This document shows, one piece after another, positions 17,427-26,884 of a DNA stretch of 64,000 nucleotides. The DNA lies in assembly GCA_036733925.1 (NCBI GenBank), contig DAIMZO010000002.1, positions 1 to 64,000 of the forward strand, given 5' to 3'. Each line of letters starts with the position of its first letter. Position 1 is the stretch's first letter. This DNA is from UBA2897 sp036733925 (GTDB lineage Bacteria; Bacillota; Negativicutes; Selenomonadales; Selenomonadaceae). A model generated the notes under the pieces. That model was not told the origin of the DNA, did not search any database, and saw only the letters and a program-made list of their open reading frames with translations. A program made the translations under genes and the position numbers.

Positions 17427-17467
17427 AGTATAGCAAAAAAAGCAGGAAAATTCAATTATCATTCTCA
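17427..17467 (-). promoter_or_regulatory. fur promoter with overlapping Fur box
   Basis: On the minus strand, -35 TTGAAT (17450-17455), a 17-base spacer and -10 TATACT (17427-17432) form a near-consensus promoter about 85 bases before the fur ATG. The sequence TGAGAATGATAATTG at 17453-17467 matches the 7-1-7 Fur box (TGATAAT-n-ATTATCA) at 10 of 14 positions and overlaps the -35 by three bases. Binding there would block RNA polymerase, so autoregulation is expected. Confidence 0.75.
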
Positions 17468-17508
17468 ATTTCCCTGTTTTTCCGCATATTAACGAGCAAT
17501 TCTTGAAA

Positions 17509-19734
17509 TCATTCGACACTGAGGTTCGCATTCATGACGCGCTGCACGCTGTATACGTTCTTGACACGGCGGAACCGCGTCAAGATCTGGCTGACCTGCG
17601 AAGCGTTGTGCACGTTGATGCCCATGACGACCGTCGAGGTCTTCGTGCTGCGGTTCGGCTTCGCGTTGATCCGCTCGATGTTGAGCTTGAGCTCCGACGG
17701 CACGGCGAGCAGGTCAGCGAGCACGCCGTTCTTGTCGTTACAGAGAATCTCGATCTCGACCGTGTACTCCTTGTCGAGGCCGATATCCCAGCTGACCTCG
17801 ATCATGCGCGAGAGATCCGTATCCTTCAGGACGTTCGGGCAGTCTGCGCGGTGCACGCTAACGCCGCGCCCGCGCGTCACGAAGCCGACAATCGGGTCAC
17901 CCGGAATCGGGTTGCAGCATTTCGCAAGGCGCACCATCAGGCCGCTCTCCCCTTCGACGAGGACGCCGTGGCTCGCCTTGTTCGCCTTTCCCGTGCGCGC
18001 AGCTGGCTGCTTGATTTCCGAAAGCAGTCTGGAGATATCCGGCGAGGCATTCGCCTTCATTTCCTTTTTATGGTACTCGATCAGCTTCGTGATGATGCCG
18101 TGCAGGGCGATGCCGCCGTAGCCGAGCGCCGCGAGCATGTCATCCTCCGAACTGATGTTCAGGGACTTCGCGATTTTCAGCAGCCGGTCATCCTTCAGAA
18201 GATCTTTCGGCGAATAGCCGAGATGGCGGATCTCCTCCTGGATCATCGCCATGCCGCGCTCGATGTTCTCTTCGCGCTTTTCCTTCTTGAACCACGAACG
18301 GATCTTGCTGCGCGTCTCGGAGGATGCGACGATGTTCAGCCAGTCGCGGCTCGGGCCGTTATTCGATTTGTTCGTGATGATTGAGACGATATCGCCGTTC
18401 TTCAGCTTGTACTCGAGCGGCACCATCTTGCCATTGACCTTTGCCCCGACGCAGTGATGCCCGATCTCCGTATGGATGCGGTACGCGAAATCGATTGGGT
18501 TCGAGCCCTTCGGCAGGTTCAGCACGTCGCCGTTCGGCGTGAATACAAAGACCTCATCGGAGAAGATATCGACCTTCATGGCCTCGAAGAATTCCTTCGG
18601 ATCCTTGAACTCGTCCTGCAGCGACACCATCTGGCGCAGCCAGTTCATCTTCTCGTCGAGCTTGTTCGAGGCACCAACGCTCTTGCCCGCCTCTTTGTAC
18701 TTCCAATGCGCGGCGATACCGAACTCCGAGACCTGATGCATCGCGTGCGTGCGGATCTGGATCTCGAGCGGATAGCCGCGCGTCATGACCGTCGTGTGCA
18801 GGGACTGGTAGCCGTTCGACTTCGGCATCGCGATATAGTCCTTGAACCGGCCCGGAATCGGCTTCCACATCGCGTGGATGATGCCGAGCACCGCGTAACA
18901 GTCACGCACCGTATCGACGAGCACGCGCACGGCGGACAGGTCGTAGATTTCGCTGATATCCTTCTTTCCGCGCTTCATCTTCCTGTAGATGCTGTAGAAA
19001 TGCTTCGCGCGGCCGCTGATATCCGCCTGGATACCCGACTCCTTGAGCTTCGCCTTGATCTGCACGATGGCCTCGTCGATGAAGGCCTGCCGCTCTTTGC
19101 GCTTCTGCTTGACGTTCTCGACGAGGTCGTAGTAAGCCTCCGGCTCGAGATAGCGCAGGCAGAGATCCTCGAGCTCCCATTTGATGCTCGAGATGCCGAG
19201 CCGGTTCGCGAGCGGCGCATAGACCTCGATGGTCTCGCGCGCGATGCGCTTCTGCTTGTCCGGGCGCATATACTTCAGCGTCCGCATGTTGTGCAGGCGG
19301 TCAGCGAGCTTGATCATGATGACGCGGATATCCTTCGCCATCGCGAGGAACATCTTGCGGTACGTCTCGAGTTGCGTTTCCTCTTTCGACTTGTACGGGA
19401 TCTTGCCGAGCTTCGTGACGCCGTCGATGAGCATGGCGACTTCTTCGCCGAACATCTCGCGCATCTCCTCGATCGTATACGAGGTATCCTCGACGACATC
19501 GTGGAGCAGAGCCGCCGCGATGGTCGCGTCATCGAGATGCAGCTCCGTCAGGATCTCCGCGACATGCAAGGGATGGATGATATACGTCTCCCCCGACACG
19601 CGCTTCTGGTCTTTATGCGCCTCAGCCGCCACATCGTACGCTTTCTGGATCAGCGCGATGTTCGCCTTCGGCGAATAGCTCTTGACCGCCTCAATGATAT
19701 CTCCGATTGTCACAACATCCTTGCCGTTGTGCAT
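17509..19734 (-). CDS. relA: Bifunctional (p)ppGpp synthetase/hydrolase (RelA/SpoT homologue)
   Basis: A 741-residue long RSH protein that makes and degrades the alarmone (p)ppGpp in the stringent response. Domains in order are the HD hydrolase (LLHDVVEDT), the synthetase (RFKDYIAMPKSNGYQSLHT), TGS (VFTPNGDVLNLPKGS), a helical/zinc-finger part and a C-terminal ACT domain (LCNDKNGVLADL). An intact HD motif and the basic RFKD synthetase loop point to a bifunctional enzyme. The start is ATG at 19734 (MHNGKDVV), preceded by GGAGGAGTGAG. A longer frame overlaps recJ and is rejected. It follows the recJ stop by five bases, with its ribosome-binding site inside recJ. Confidence 0.96.
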   Translation of the reverse strand: MHNGKDVVTIGDIIEAVKSYSPKANIALIQKAYDVAAEAHKDQKRVSGETYIIHPLHVAEILTELHLDDATIAAALLHDVVEDTSYTIEEMREMFGEEVAMLIDGVTKLGKIPYKSKEETQLETYRKMFLAMAKDIRVIMIKLADRLHNMRTLKYMRPDKQKRIARETIEVYAPLANRLGISSIKWELEDLCLRYLEPEAYYDLVENVKQKRKERQAFIDEAIVQIKAKLKESGIQADISGRAKHFYSIYRKMKRGKKDISEIYDLSAVRVLVDTVRDCYAVLGIIHAMWKPIPGRFKDYIAMPKSNGYQSLHTTVMTRGYPLEIQIRTHAMHQVSEFGIAAHWKYKEAGKSVGASNKLDEKMNWLRQMVSLQDEFKDPKEFFEAMKVDIFSDEVFVFTPNGDVLNLPKGSNPIDFAYRIHTEIGHHCVGAKVNGKMVPLEYKLKNGDIVSIITNKSNNGPSRDWLNIVASSETRSKIRSWFKKEKREENIERGMAMIQEEIRHLGYSPKDLLKDDRLLKIAKSLNISSEDDMLAALGYGGIALHGIITKLIEYHKKEMKANASPDISRLLSEIKQPAARTGKANKASHGVLVEGESGLMVRLAKCCNPIPGDPIVGFVTRGRGVSVHRADCPNVLKDTDLSRMIEVSWDIGLDKEYTVEIEILCNDKNGVLADLLAVPSELKLNIERINAKPNRSTKTSTVVMGINVHNASQVSQILTRFRRVKNVYSVQRVMNANLSVE

Positions 19735-19739
19735 AACGC

Positions 19740-21767
19740 TCACTCCTCCGCCTGATGCGCCGCCCGGTAGGTCGGCGATGCCATCAGATCCATCTTCTGC
19801 GCTGGCGGGATCATCTTGCATCCAGCGCCCGGCTCCGTTTCGAGGAAACCGAGTTCCTCAAAAATACGCAGGCTCTCCTGCATCGTAAATAGGGCTAGTT
19901 GATTATACCGCTTATTGTACAGATCCGTCAATTCCATACCGTCAAGCGGGACTTCTTTCTGTTTGTTGTAGACAGAGGAGAGAAGCCGGTAGACATTCGC
20001 GAGGATCTCGCGCGATGGATGCACGCGTTCCCCCTCTGCAGGTGCCATATCGTCGAGCACGATCTGAATGCTTTTCCGTCCGTTCCACTCGTTGATCTGC
20101 GGCTCGTAGAGCAGGTTGAGTGCCTCGCGTTCCACCGCGCCCGCGAGCTCCGCATGCCGCCAGTAGAGCGCGGCAACCGGGCTCTCCTGCGTGCCGAGAT
20201 TGAAGCGCAGATGCGTACCGTCCTTGCCGATGGCGCGCACGCCCCAGCCGCGCGCGTCCCGCACGCCGAAGACCGGCCGCGGATTCCCCATGCCGTACGG
20301 CTCGAGCTTCGCGATTTCGTCGATCTGCTCCTCGGTCAAGTCCTCTGGCTTGCGTTCCGCTTCAACATCGATTTTCGGGATATAGTCCTCGTCCGACAGG
20401 TGCTCCCGCGCATACTGGCAGAACGCCTCGCGGAATGCCGGAAGCCTAGAGGCCTCGACGCTAAGTCCAGCCGCCTGCGCGTGGCCGCCGAACTGCACGA
20501 GCTCGTCCCGGCAAGCGGTGAGTGCCTCGTACATTGAAAGCCCCTCGATGCTGCGGCACGAGCCCTTCGCCACGCCGTTATCCTGTATCGAGCAGATGAT
20601 CGCCGGCTTGTAGTATTTCTCGACGAGCCGCGAGCCGACGATGCCGATGACGCCCGGATTCCAGCCCTTGCCCGCGGCGATCAGGGCTGGCATATCCTCG
20701 ATGCGCTGGCCGGGCTTTGCCTGCTCTCTGAGGCTTTCCTCTGCCTCGTCGAAAATCTGCTTTTCGATGGACTGCCGCTCCGCATTGAGCGCGTTGAGCT
20801 TTTCCGCAAGCTTCTCGGCCTCCTCCATCGACTTCGCCATGAGCAGCTCCACGCCGAGCTTCGGCGAAGCCATGCGGCCCGCCGCGTTGAGCCGCGGTGC
20901 AAGGCCGAAGCCGATGTTCTCGCTCGTCAGATTCTTGCCGCTGAAACCGCTGACCGTGAGCAGCGCGCGGATGCCGGGCAGCTCGCTCTCCATCATGCCC
21001 GCGAGTCCGAGCTTCACGATTTTCCGATTCTCATCTTTCAGCGGCACGACGTCCGCCACCGTACCCAGCGCCACGATCTCGAGATCGTTCGACGCTGCCT
21101 CGATGCCCTCCATGTTCTTCCAGAGCGCCTGGCAGATCTTGAACGCCACGCCGCAGCCGCATAGATCCTTGCACGGGTATCGGTCATCCTCGCGGTGCGG
21201 ATTCACGACGGCGAGCGCCGGTGGCAGCTTCTCGCCGGGCAGATGGTGGTCACTGATCACGAAATCCATCTGATCTTTGAACGCATCCACGAGATCATAG
21301 GACGCGATGCCGCAGTCCACGGAAACCAGCAGATCATACTCTGCCGCAAGTTTCCTCAGGGCATTTTCATTGAACCCGTATCCCTCGCTCCGCTCCGGCA
21401 GATAGAACGACACATCCGCCCCGAGCGCGCGCAGGTTCCGCAGCATCAGCGTCGTCGACGTGATGCCGTCCACATCGTAGTCCCCATAGATGACGATACG
21501 TTCGCCGCGCTCAATCGCCCGCTGGATGCGCGCCGCGGCCTTATCCATGTCCGTCAGAAGAAAAGGGTCATGCCATGCCAGTCCCTCCGGATGCAGGAAA
21601 AGCTCCGCCTGCTCCCGCGTCCGGATACCGCGGTGATAGAGCAGGCCCGCGAGAAACGCCGACGTCCCGAACTCCTCCGCCAGCCGCTCCAATCCATCCA
21701 CCGGCTCCAAAATATTCCAAGCTTTCAGCAAAATGCCATCCGTCCCCTCTTCATCATCTGCATCCAT
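19740..21767 (-). CDS. recJ: Single-stranded-DNA-specific exonuclease RecJ
   Basis: A protein of about 675 residues that degrades single-stranded DNA 5' to 3' in recombination and mismatch repair. DHH-family metal motifs are seen: YGDYDVDG, then SVDCG, ISDHHLPG and LNAAGRM. The C-terminal part contains the DHHA1 and OB-type regions (GGHAQAAGLSVE). The start is ATG at 21767 (MDADDEEG). The ribosome-binding site there is poor, so a start a few codons away is possible. It follows the broken nuclease gene by 20 bases on the same strand and is tightly linked to relA, a common Firmicute order. Confidence 0.95.
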   Translation of the reverse strand: MDADDEEGTDGILLKAWNILEPVDGLERLAEEFGTSAFLAGLLYHRGIRTREQAELFLHPEGLAWHDPFLLTDMDKAAARIQRAIERGERIVIYGDYDVDGITSTTLMLRNLRALGADVSFYLPERSEGYGFNENALRKLAAEYDLLVSVDCGIASYDLVDAFKDQMDFVISDHHLPGEKLPPALAVVNPHREDDRYPCKDLCGCGVAFKICQALWKNMEGIEAASNDLEIVALGTVADVVPLKDENRKIVKLGLAGMMESELPGIRALLTVSGFSGKNLTSENIGFGLAPRLNAAGRMASPKLGVELLMAKSMEEAEKLAEKLNALNAERQSIEKQIFDEAEESLREQAKPGQRIEDMPALIAAGKGWNPGVIGIVGSRLVEKYYKPAIICSIQDNGVAKGSCRSIEGLSMYEALTACRDELVQFGGHAQAAGLSVEASRLPAFREAFCQYAREHLSDEDYIPKIDVEAERKPEDLTEEQIDEIAKLEPYGMGNPRPVFGVRDARGWGVRAIGKDGTHLRFNLGTQESPVAALYWRHAELAGAVEREALNLLYEPQINEWNGRKSIQIVLDDMAPAEGERVHPSREILANVYRLLSSVYNKQKEVPLDGMELTDLYNKRYNQLALFTMQESLRIFEELGFLETEPGAGCKMIPPAQKMDLMASPTYRAAHQAEE

Positions 21768-21787
21768 TATAGTAAAGTAAAGCAAAA

Positions 21788-23455
21788 TCACAAATTTCGA
21801 AATCTGACAGTGACCTGTTTTCCACAAAAGGCGATGCCGCAGGCGTATACGGTCTCGACGCCCTGGGCGCGGAACTCGGCGCGGTAGTCGCGCGACTCGA
21901 TCTGCCCGATGGCCTCCGCTGCCTTCGGCTCGAGCTGATCCTCATTCTCCGCAATCTTGAATTCGAGGATCAGGCCTGCCTTCCCTTCTTCTTTTGGGAA
22001 TACCGCAATATCGTAGCGGCCGACGCCGCTCTCCCGGTTCGAGCACACATCATACTCCGGCACTAGGAATGCCGTCATGCCAAGGACGAAGCCATGGTAG
22101 AAAGACTCGCGTGCGGCCGTGTCAAATGAACTCGCGAGGATCTCGAGATAGTCGCTGAGCCCATCCTGTACCGTCGCTACATCGCCCACCAGAAAAGCCT
22201 GCATCAAGACGCGCAGATCCGAAACCTGCACGCCTTTCTGGAAACGTCCGACAATCTCGTTGCGGTACACGGACATGATTTCGCGGTTCGGTATCACGAG
22301 GCTCGCATCGAGGCCGAAATCGGTCGGCACCGCGTCCTGCATCGTCAGATAGCCCGTCGTGAGCAGCATCGTGTACAGGGCATCCTTGTCATCGTAGATG
22401 TCCGCATAGATGATGCCCTCCCGAAGCATGGCCCGGATTGGGACGCCACCCAAGACCTTGCGCAGCTTCTCGATGGTCCGCGCATCCGCATGCGCGACCA
22501 TCTCCTTGATGATCCCGTTGCCCGACGTGTTCAGCCAGTAGAATCTCGGCTGGCACCCGCTCGCGAAATAATTGACCACCGACCACGGGTTATAGAGTTC
22601 CGCGTCATCGACGCGATAGCCATCATACCATTTCCGGATTTCCGGCATTTTCTCGCTGACGCCATAGGACTCGGCAATCTCCGCAACCTCCGCACCCGTG
22701 AAGCCCATGACATCCGGATAAAGCGCGTTGAGCAGGGTCGACACGCGCAGATTGTTCAGATCGCTGAAAATGCTCTCCTTTGCCACGCGCAGAACGCCCG
22801 TCAGTACTGCAAAATCGAGCGATGGATTCGTCTTCAAAGCGCCAGTCAGGAACACCCGCATGAAGCCGACTGCCTGTTCATAATATCCGTGCTCGAACGC
22901 GCATTGGATTGGCACATCGTACTCATCCAGCAGCAGGACAATCTGTCTGCCGCAATGCTTTGTAAGCATATCCATCAAGAAACTCAATGCCGTCATAAGG
23001 CGGGGAATCCCAGCCTTGCCCGTCATGATTTCTTCAAAAATATTTTTTTCTGGCTCACTGATCTTGGCGCTCTACAACAAGAAATCATACTAGCTGTAAA
23101 AATTCTGCCAGAATACCGCGATACCGTCCTGCATGGTTTCCCAGTCTGCAAACTTCCATTCCTTCAGCGTCAAGAACAGGACAGGGCGCTTGCCCTGCTC
23201 GGCCATGACTGCCGCGTCCTCCGACACCGCGAGCCCGTCGAACAGCTTCCGGTTCTCCGCCGCGTTCTCCTCGCTGAAGAAATACTTCAGCATCGAAAGC
23301 GTCATCGTCTTGCCGAACCGCCGCGGCCGCGTGACGAGCGTCACCTCCGCATGATTCGGCCAGAATTCCCGGATAAACTTCGTCTTATCCACGAAATAAT
23401 AGTTTTCCCTTGCCTTTGCAAAATCATCCACGCCAATCGGCACCGGCTTTGCCAT
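21788..23455 (-). pseudogene. AAA-ATPase/PD-(D/E)XK nuclease-like gene with two in-frame TAG stops
   Basis: The frame from ATG at 23455 to the TGA at 21788 is continuous (555 codons) except for TAG at 23090-23092 and TAG at 23072-23074, six codons apart. The first part has the AAA-ATPase-like motif RPRRFGKTMTLSML and the second has LLLDEYDVPI. The C-terminal nuclease-like domain has GRYDIAVFP and LILEFKIAE. Both parts belong to one family (ATPase plus DUF1703-type nuclease domain) abundant in Selenomonas and Bacteroides and often poorly understood. Between and after the stops the residues YDFLL and SAKISEPEKNIFEEI still fit the family, so no frameshift occurred. GGGAGGGG precedes the ATG. It is either a recent pseudogene or two separately translated halves. 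Confidence 0.8.
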
Positions 23456-23530
23456 GAGTATCCCCTCCCTATTTCCATCGCTTTGCTTCTTCTATTATAA
23501 CGTATTCCCGAAGAAGAATGAAACAGAAAA

Positions 23531-23567
23531 TCAGCCCGCCCCATGAATATGATATGGGACGGGCTGA
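23531..23567 (-). terminator. Rho-independent terminator of the ispE-glmU-prs transcript
   Basis: 14-bp arms (23531-23544 and 23554-23567, one wobble pair) with a 9-base loop. On the minus strand the hairpin is followed by TTTTCTGTTT. It lies 29 bases past the prs stop and separates prs from the broken ATPase/nuclease gene. Confidence 0.9.
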
Positions 23568-23595
23568 TTATTCTTATGCCTGAATTTTCGCTATA

Positions 23596-24543
23596 TCAGC
23601 GGAAGAGCTGGGATACGGAGCGGTGGCTCTGGATGCGCATGATGACGTCGCCGAGGGCCTCTGCGAGGGAAAGCACGACGATCTTGTCGCTTGCTTTTTC
23701 CGGCGGCAGCGGGATCGTGTCGGTGATGACGAGCTTCTCAATTGGGGATTCGTTGATGCGCTGCACGGCCGGATCCGAGAGGATGGCGTGCGAGCACGAT
23801 GCGAAGATGCGCTTTGCGCCGCGTGCCTCGAGGGCCTTGGCGCCCTCGCAGAGCGAGCCGGCCGTATCGACGATATCGTCGATGATGACCGCGGTCTTGT
23901 CCTTGACGTCACCGATGAGGTTCATGACCTCCGCGCAGCCCGGACGCGGGCGGCGCTTCTCGATGATGGCAATCGGGGCCTGCAGGTGATCAGCGAGGAC
24001 GCGGGCGCGCGTGACACCGCCGAGATCCGGCGAGACGACGACGATGTCGTCGAGCTTCTGCGTGCGGAAATAGTTCGCGATGGTCGGAGCTGCGGCAAGA
24101 TGGTCGACCGGGATATCGAAGAAACCCTGAATCTGGCCGGCATGCAGGTCGACGGTCACGACGCGCGTGACACCGGCCGTAACCATGAGGTTCGCGACGA
24201 GCTTCGCGGAAATCGGCTCGCGGCCGCGCGTCTTGCGATCCTGGCGCGCATAGGCATAGTACGGGACGACCGCCGTGATGCTGTGCGCGGAAGCGCGCTT
24301 GCAGGCATCCGCCATGATGAGCAGTTCCATCAGGTTATCGTTGACCGGGTAGGACGTCGGCTGGACGATGAAGATATCTTTGCCGCGGATACTCTCGGAG
24401 ATCATGACCTGCGTCTCACCATTGTTGAAATGGCCGACATACGCATCACAGAGGTTGACGCCGATGTGGTCTGCAATCTTCTTTGCAAGTTCCGGATTCG
24501 CGTTGCCCGTCAGGATGCATAAGTTCGCTGTGTCTAAAGCCAT
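23596..24543 (-). CDS. prs: Ribose-phosphate pyrophosphokinase (PRPP synthetase)
   Basis: A 315-residue class I PRPP synthetase. It converts ribose 5-phosphate and ATP to PRPP for purine, pyrimidine, His, Trp and NAD synthesis. Visible are the FNNGETQV site, the PYYAYARQDRK catalytic loop, the metal-binding DLHAGQIQGFF and the PRPP-binding loop VIIDDIVDTAGS. Length is normal. ATG at 24543 has GGAGG nine bases upstream. It is the last gene of the ispE-gntR-glmU-prs run and also has a likely promoter of its own at about 24622-24630. Confidence 0.97.
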   Translation of the reverse strand: MALDTANLCILTGNANPELAKKIADHIGVNLCDAYVGHFNNGETQVMISESIRGKDIFIVQPTSYPVNDNLMELLIMADACKRASAHSITAVVPYYAYARQDRKTRGREPISAKLVANLMVTAGVTRVVTVDLHAGQIQGFFDIPVDHLAAAPTIANYFRTQKLDDIVVVSPDLGGVTRARVLADHLQAPIAIIEKRRPRPGCAEVMNLIGDVKDKTAVIIDDIVDTAGSLCEGAKALEARGAKRIFASCSHAILSDPAVQRINESPIEKLVITDTIPLPPEKASDKIVVLSLAEALGDVIMRIQSHRSVSQLFR

Positions 24544-24621
24544 TACTCAAACTCCTCCAAAAATGTCTTGATACTGGTTTTCTTTTCCTCAGGCTCCTCT
24601 GCATAACAAAAGCCTAAGCAT

Positions 24622-24630
24622 AGTATAACA
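24622..24630 (-). promoter_or_regulatory. Extended -10 element upstream of prs
   Basis: On the minus strand the sequence reads TG-T-TATACT, an extended -10, about 85 bases before the prs ATG in the 124-base glmU-prs gap. No good -35 is seen, which is usual for extended -10 promoters. It suggests prs can be transcribed apart from glmU. Confidence 0.5.
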
Positions 24631-24667
24631 CGGTTCCGCGGAAAAATCTTCTATCTAACGGGAAAAA

Positions 24668-26047
24668 TTACAATTTCCCTGCCTTTTTGCGCTTGTCGAC
24701 CCAACCCTCGATGTTCGTCTGACGCTCGCGCGCGATAGCGAGTGCATCGGCCGGCACGTCCTTCGTGACGGTCGAGCCCGCCGCGACGAATGCGTTATCT
24801 GCGAGCGTGACTGGCGCGACGAGGTTTGAGTTGCAGCCGATGAACGCATGATTGCCGATCTTCGTGCGGTATTTCTTTTTGCCATCGTAGTTGACGGTGA
24901 TGGAGCCGCAGCCCATGTTGACGCCCTCGCCCATATCGCAGTCGCCGATGTAGGAGAGGTGCGGGAGCTTCGAGGCCTTGCCGATGTTCGCGTTCTTGAC
25001 CTCGATGAAGTTGTCGATCTTGACCTGCTCGCCGATATGCGCGTTCGGGCGGAGGTGAACGAACTGGCCGAGGTTCGCATCATTGTCGACGATTGCATCA
25101 TGCGCATAGAGGTACTGCCCCTTGACGCCGTTGCCGATTGTGACGTTCTGCAGGCGGACGCTCGGGCCAATCTCGCAGTTCTCGCCGATGACCGTCTTGC
25201 CTTCGATGAACGTCATCGGGTAGATGACGGTATCGCGGCCGATCTGCACATCCGCGTCGATATAGGTCGTATCCGGATCGAGGATGCTGACGCCCTCAGC
25301 CATGAGTTCCTCGTTCTTGCGGCGGCGCAGGATCTTCTCGGCGCGCGAGAGCTGAAGCCGCGAGTTGATGCCGAGCGTATCCTCGTAGTCATCGGCGGCA
25401 ACGGCCCAGATTTTCTCGCCCTGCTTCTTCAGCATGCCGAGCACATCCGGCAGATAGTACTCGCCCTGTGCGTTGTCGTTCGTGACCTTCGGCAACATCT
25501 CGAACAGCGCCTCGATGTCGAAGCAGTAGATGCCGGAGTTCACCTCGCGGACCTTGCGCTCCTCCTCCGTCGCATCCTTGTGCTCGACGATGCGATTGAC
25601 CGAGCCGTCCGCGCCGCGGATGATGCGGCCGTAGCCCGTCGCGTCCGGCATGATGGCCGTCAGCACGGTCGCCTTCGCGCCAGCCTGCACATGCTCCTCG
25701 TAGAGCTTCTTCAGCAGGTCGCCGGTCAGGAGCGGCGTATCGCCGCAGAGCACCATGACCGTGCCCTTCTCGCCCTGCATGAAGTCTTTCGTCTGCAGGA
25801 CGGCGTGGCCTGTGCCGAGCTGCTCTTTCTGCTCGACGAACTCGGCCTGCCCTGCGAGCGCCTCGCGGACCTGCTCGCCGCCGAAGCCCGTGATGACGAT
25901 GTTGCGGCGTGCGCCGGCGGCCTTCGCCGCATCGAGCACGGACTGGACCATGGTCTTGCCGCCCGCCTTATGCAATACCTTCGGCAGTTTCGATTTCATG
26001 CGCGTGCCTTTGCCCGCTGCGAGGATGATGGTTACAAAATCTGACAT
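24668..26047 (-). CDS. glmU: Bifunctional N-acetylglucosamine-1-phosphate uridylyltransferase/glucosamine-1-phosphate acetyltransferase
   Basis: A 459-residue enzyme that performs the last two steps to UDP-GlcNAc, the precursor of peptidoglycan and lipid A. The N-terminal pyrophosphorylase has LAAGKGTRMKSKLPKVLH (9-26) and the GHAVLQT site. From about residue 250 a left-handed beta-helix of hexapeptide repeats carries the acetyltransferase, including NFIEVKNA and the YIGDCDMGEGVNMG loop. Length and start (ATG at 26047) are normal. It is followed by prs, the classic glmU-prs pair, and preceded by a GntR regulator. Confidence 0.97.
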   Translation of the reverse strand: MSDFVTIILAAGKGTRMKSKLPKVLHKAGGKTMVQSVLDAAKAAGARRNIVITGFGGEQVREALAGQAEFVEQKEQLGTGHAVLQTKDFMQGEKGTVMVLCGDTPLLTGDLLKKLYEEHVQAGAKATVLTAIMPDATGYGRIIRGADGSVNRIVEHKDATEEERKVREVNSGIYCFDIEALFEMLPKVTNDNAQGEYYLPDVLGMLKKQGEKIWAVAADDYEDTLGINSRLQLSRAEKILRRRKNEELMAEGVSILDPDTTYIDADVQIGRDTVIYPMTFIEGKTVIGENCEIGPSVRLQNVTIGNGVKGQYLYAHDAIVDNDANLGQFVHLRPNAHIGEQVKIDNFIEVKNANIGKASKLPHLSYIGDCDMGEGVNMGCGSITVNYDGKKKYRTKIGNHAFIGCNSNLVAPVTLADNAFVAAGSTVTKDVPADALAIARERQTNIEGWVDKRKKAGKL

Positions 26048-26067
26048 GTTCTGATGATCTCCTGTCC

Positions 26068-26832
26068 TTATTCTTCTGTTTTCTCCGTATCTTCCGCTTT
26101 CGCGTCGGCCTTTACGGTCTTTTTCTTCTTTGCCGCTTTTTCCTTCGCCTGCTTCTTCTTGATGGCGTCCATGGCTTTCAGCAGGGTCTTTTCCGAGTTC
26201 TCCATATGCTTCTCGGCGGCCTTCTTCGCCGCGCGGCTGTCGCCCTGCGCGATGGCCTCGACGATCATGCGGTGCTCGTCGAGCGTTGCCTCGAGGCGGC
26301 CCGGATACGACATCGAGAGCGTGCGGAACCGCGTGAGCTGATCGCGCAGGTTCGAGATGATGCCGACGAGGCGGCTGTTGCGCGCCGCATGGTACAGGAG
26401 GTCGTGGAACTCGATATCCGTCTCGACAATCTTGTCCATGTCCTTCGTCTCGATATAGGAGCTGATCATCACGAGCAGGCGCTGCAGATGTTCGAGCTCC
26501 TCCGGCGTGATGCGCTCGGCTGCAAGGCCGTTCGAAAGCGACTCAAGCGCCGTGCGGATCTCGAAGATCTCGCTGATGTCGCGGATGGACATGTTCGCGA
26601 CGTAGGTACCGCGGCGCGGCATCATGACGACGTAGCCCTCGAGCTCGAGCTTGCGGATGGCCTCGCGGACCGGGGTCCGGCTGACGCCGAGTTCCTCGGC
26701 GAGCTGGATTTCCATGATGCGCTCACCCGGTTTCAGGATTCCCTTGCGGATTGCGTCGCGGATGGACTCGCAGACCACCTCGCGGAGCGGCTGATAGCTG
26801 TCCAGCCGGATAGGAGCCAATCGTTTTCCCAT
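26068..26832 (-). CDS. GntR-family (FCD-type) transcriptional regulator with Lys-rich tail
   Basis: A 254-residue regulator. The N-terminal GntR winged helix is about residues 15-80 (EELGVSRTPVREAIRKLELEGYV). The effector-binding FCD domain (about 85-215) has the helical IRTALESLSNGLAAE and DIEFHDLLYHAARN, with His residues of the kind that bind metal or carboxylate ligands. The last 30 residues are a Lys/Ala/Glu-rich tail not needed for the fold. ATG at 26832 has GAAGG upstream. It sits between ispE and glmU, the position held by purR in Bacillus, although it is unrelated to PurR. Its ligand and targets are unknown. Confidence 0.9.
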   Translation of the reverse strand: MGKRLAPIRLDSYQPLREVVCESIRDAIRKGILKPGERIMEIQLAEELGVSRTPVREAIRKLELEGYVVMMPRRGTYVANMSIRDISEIFEIRTALESLSNGLAAERITPEELEHLQRLLVMISSYIETKDMDKIVETDIEFHDLLYHAARNSRLVGIISNLRDQLTRFRTLSMSYPGRLEATLDEHRMIVEAIAQGDSRAAKKAAEKHMENSEKTLLKAMDAIKKKQAKEKAAKKKKTVKADAKAEDTEKTEE

Positions 26833-26884
26833 AAGATCAAACCTTCTATTCTAAAGTATTGTTCTAGCGAAATCGCGCGGGCGC

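Noticed and set aside
21788..23455. Programmed amber read-through or genetic recoding
   Set aside because: TAG ends sbcC normally and no recoding signal or special tRNA is visible in the window. Two mutations in a dispensable gene are the simpler reading, though not proven.
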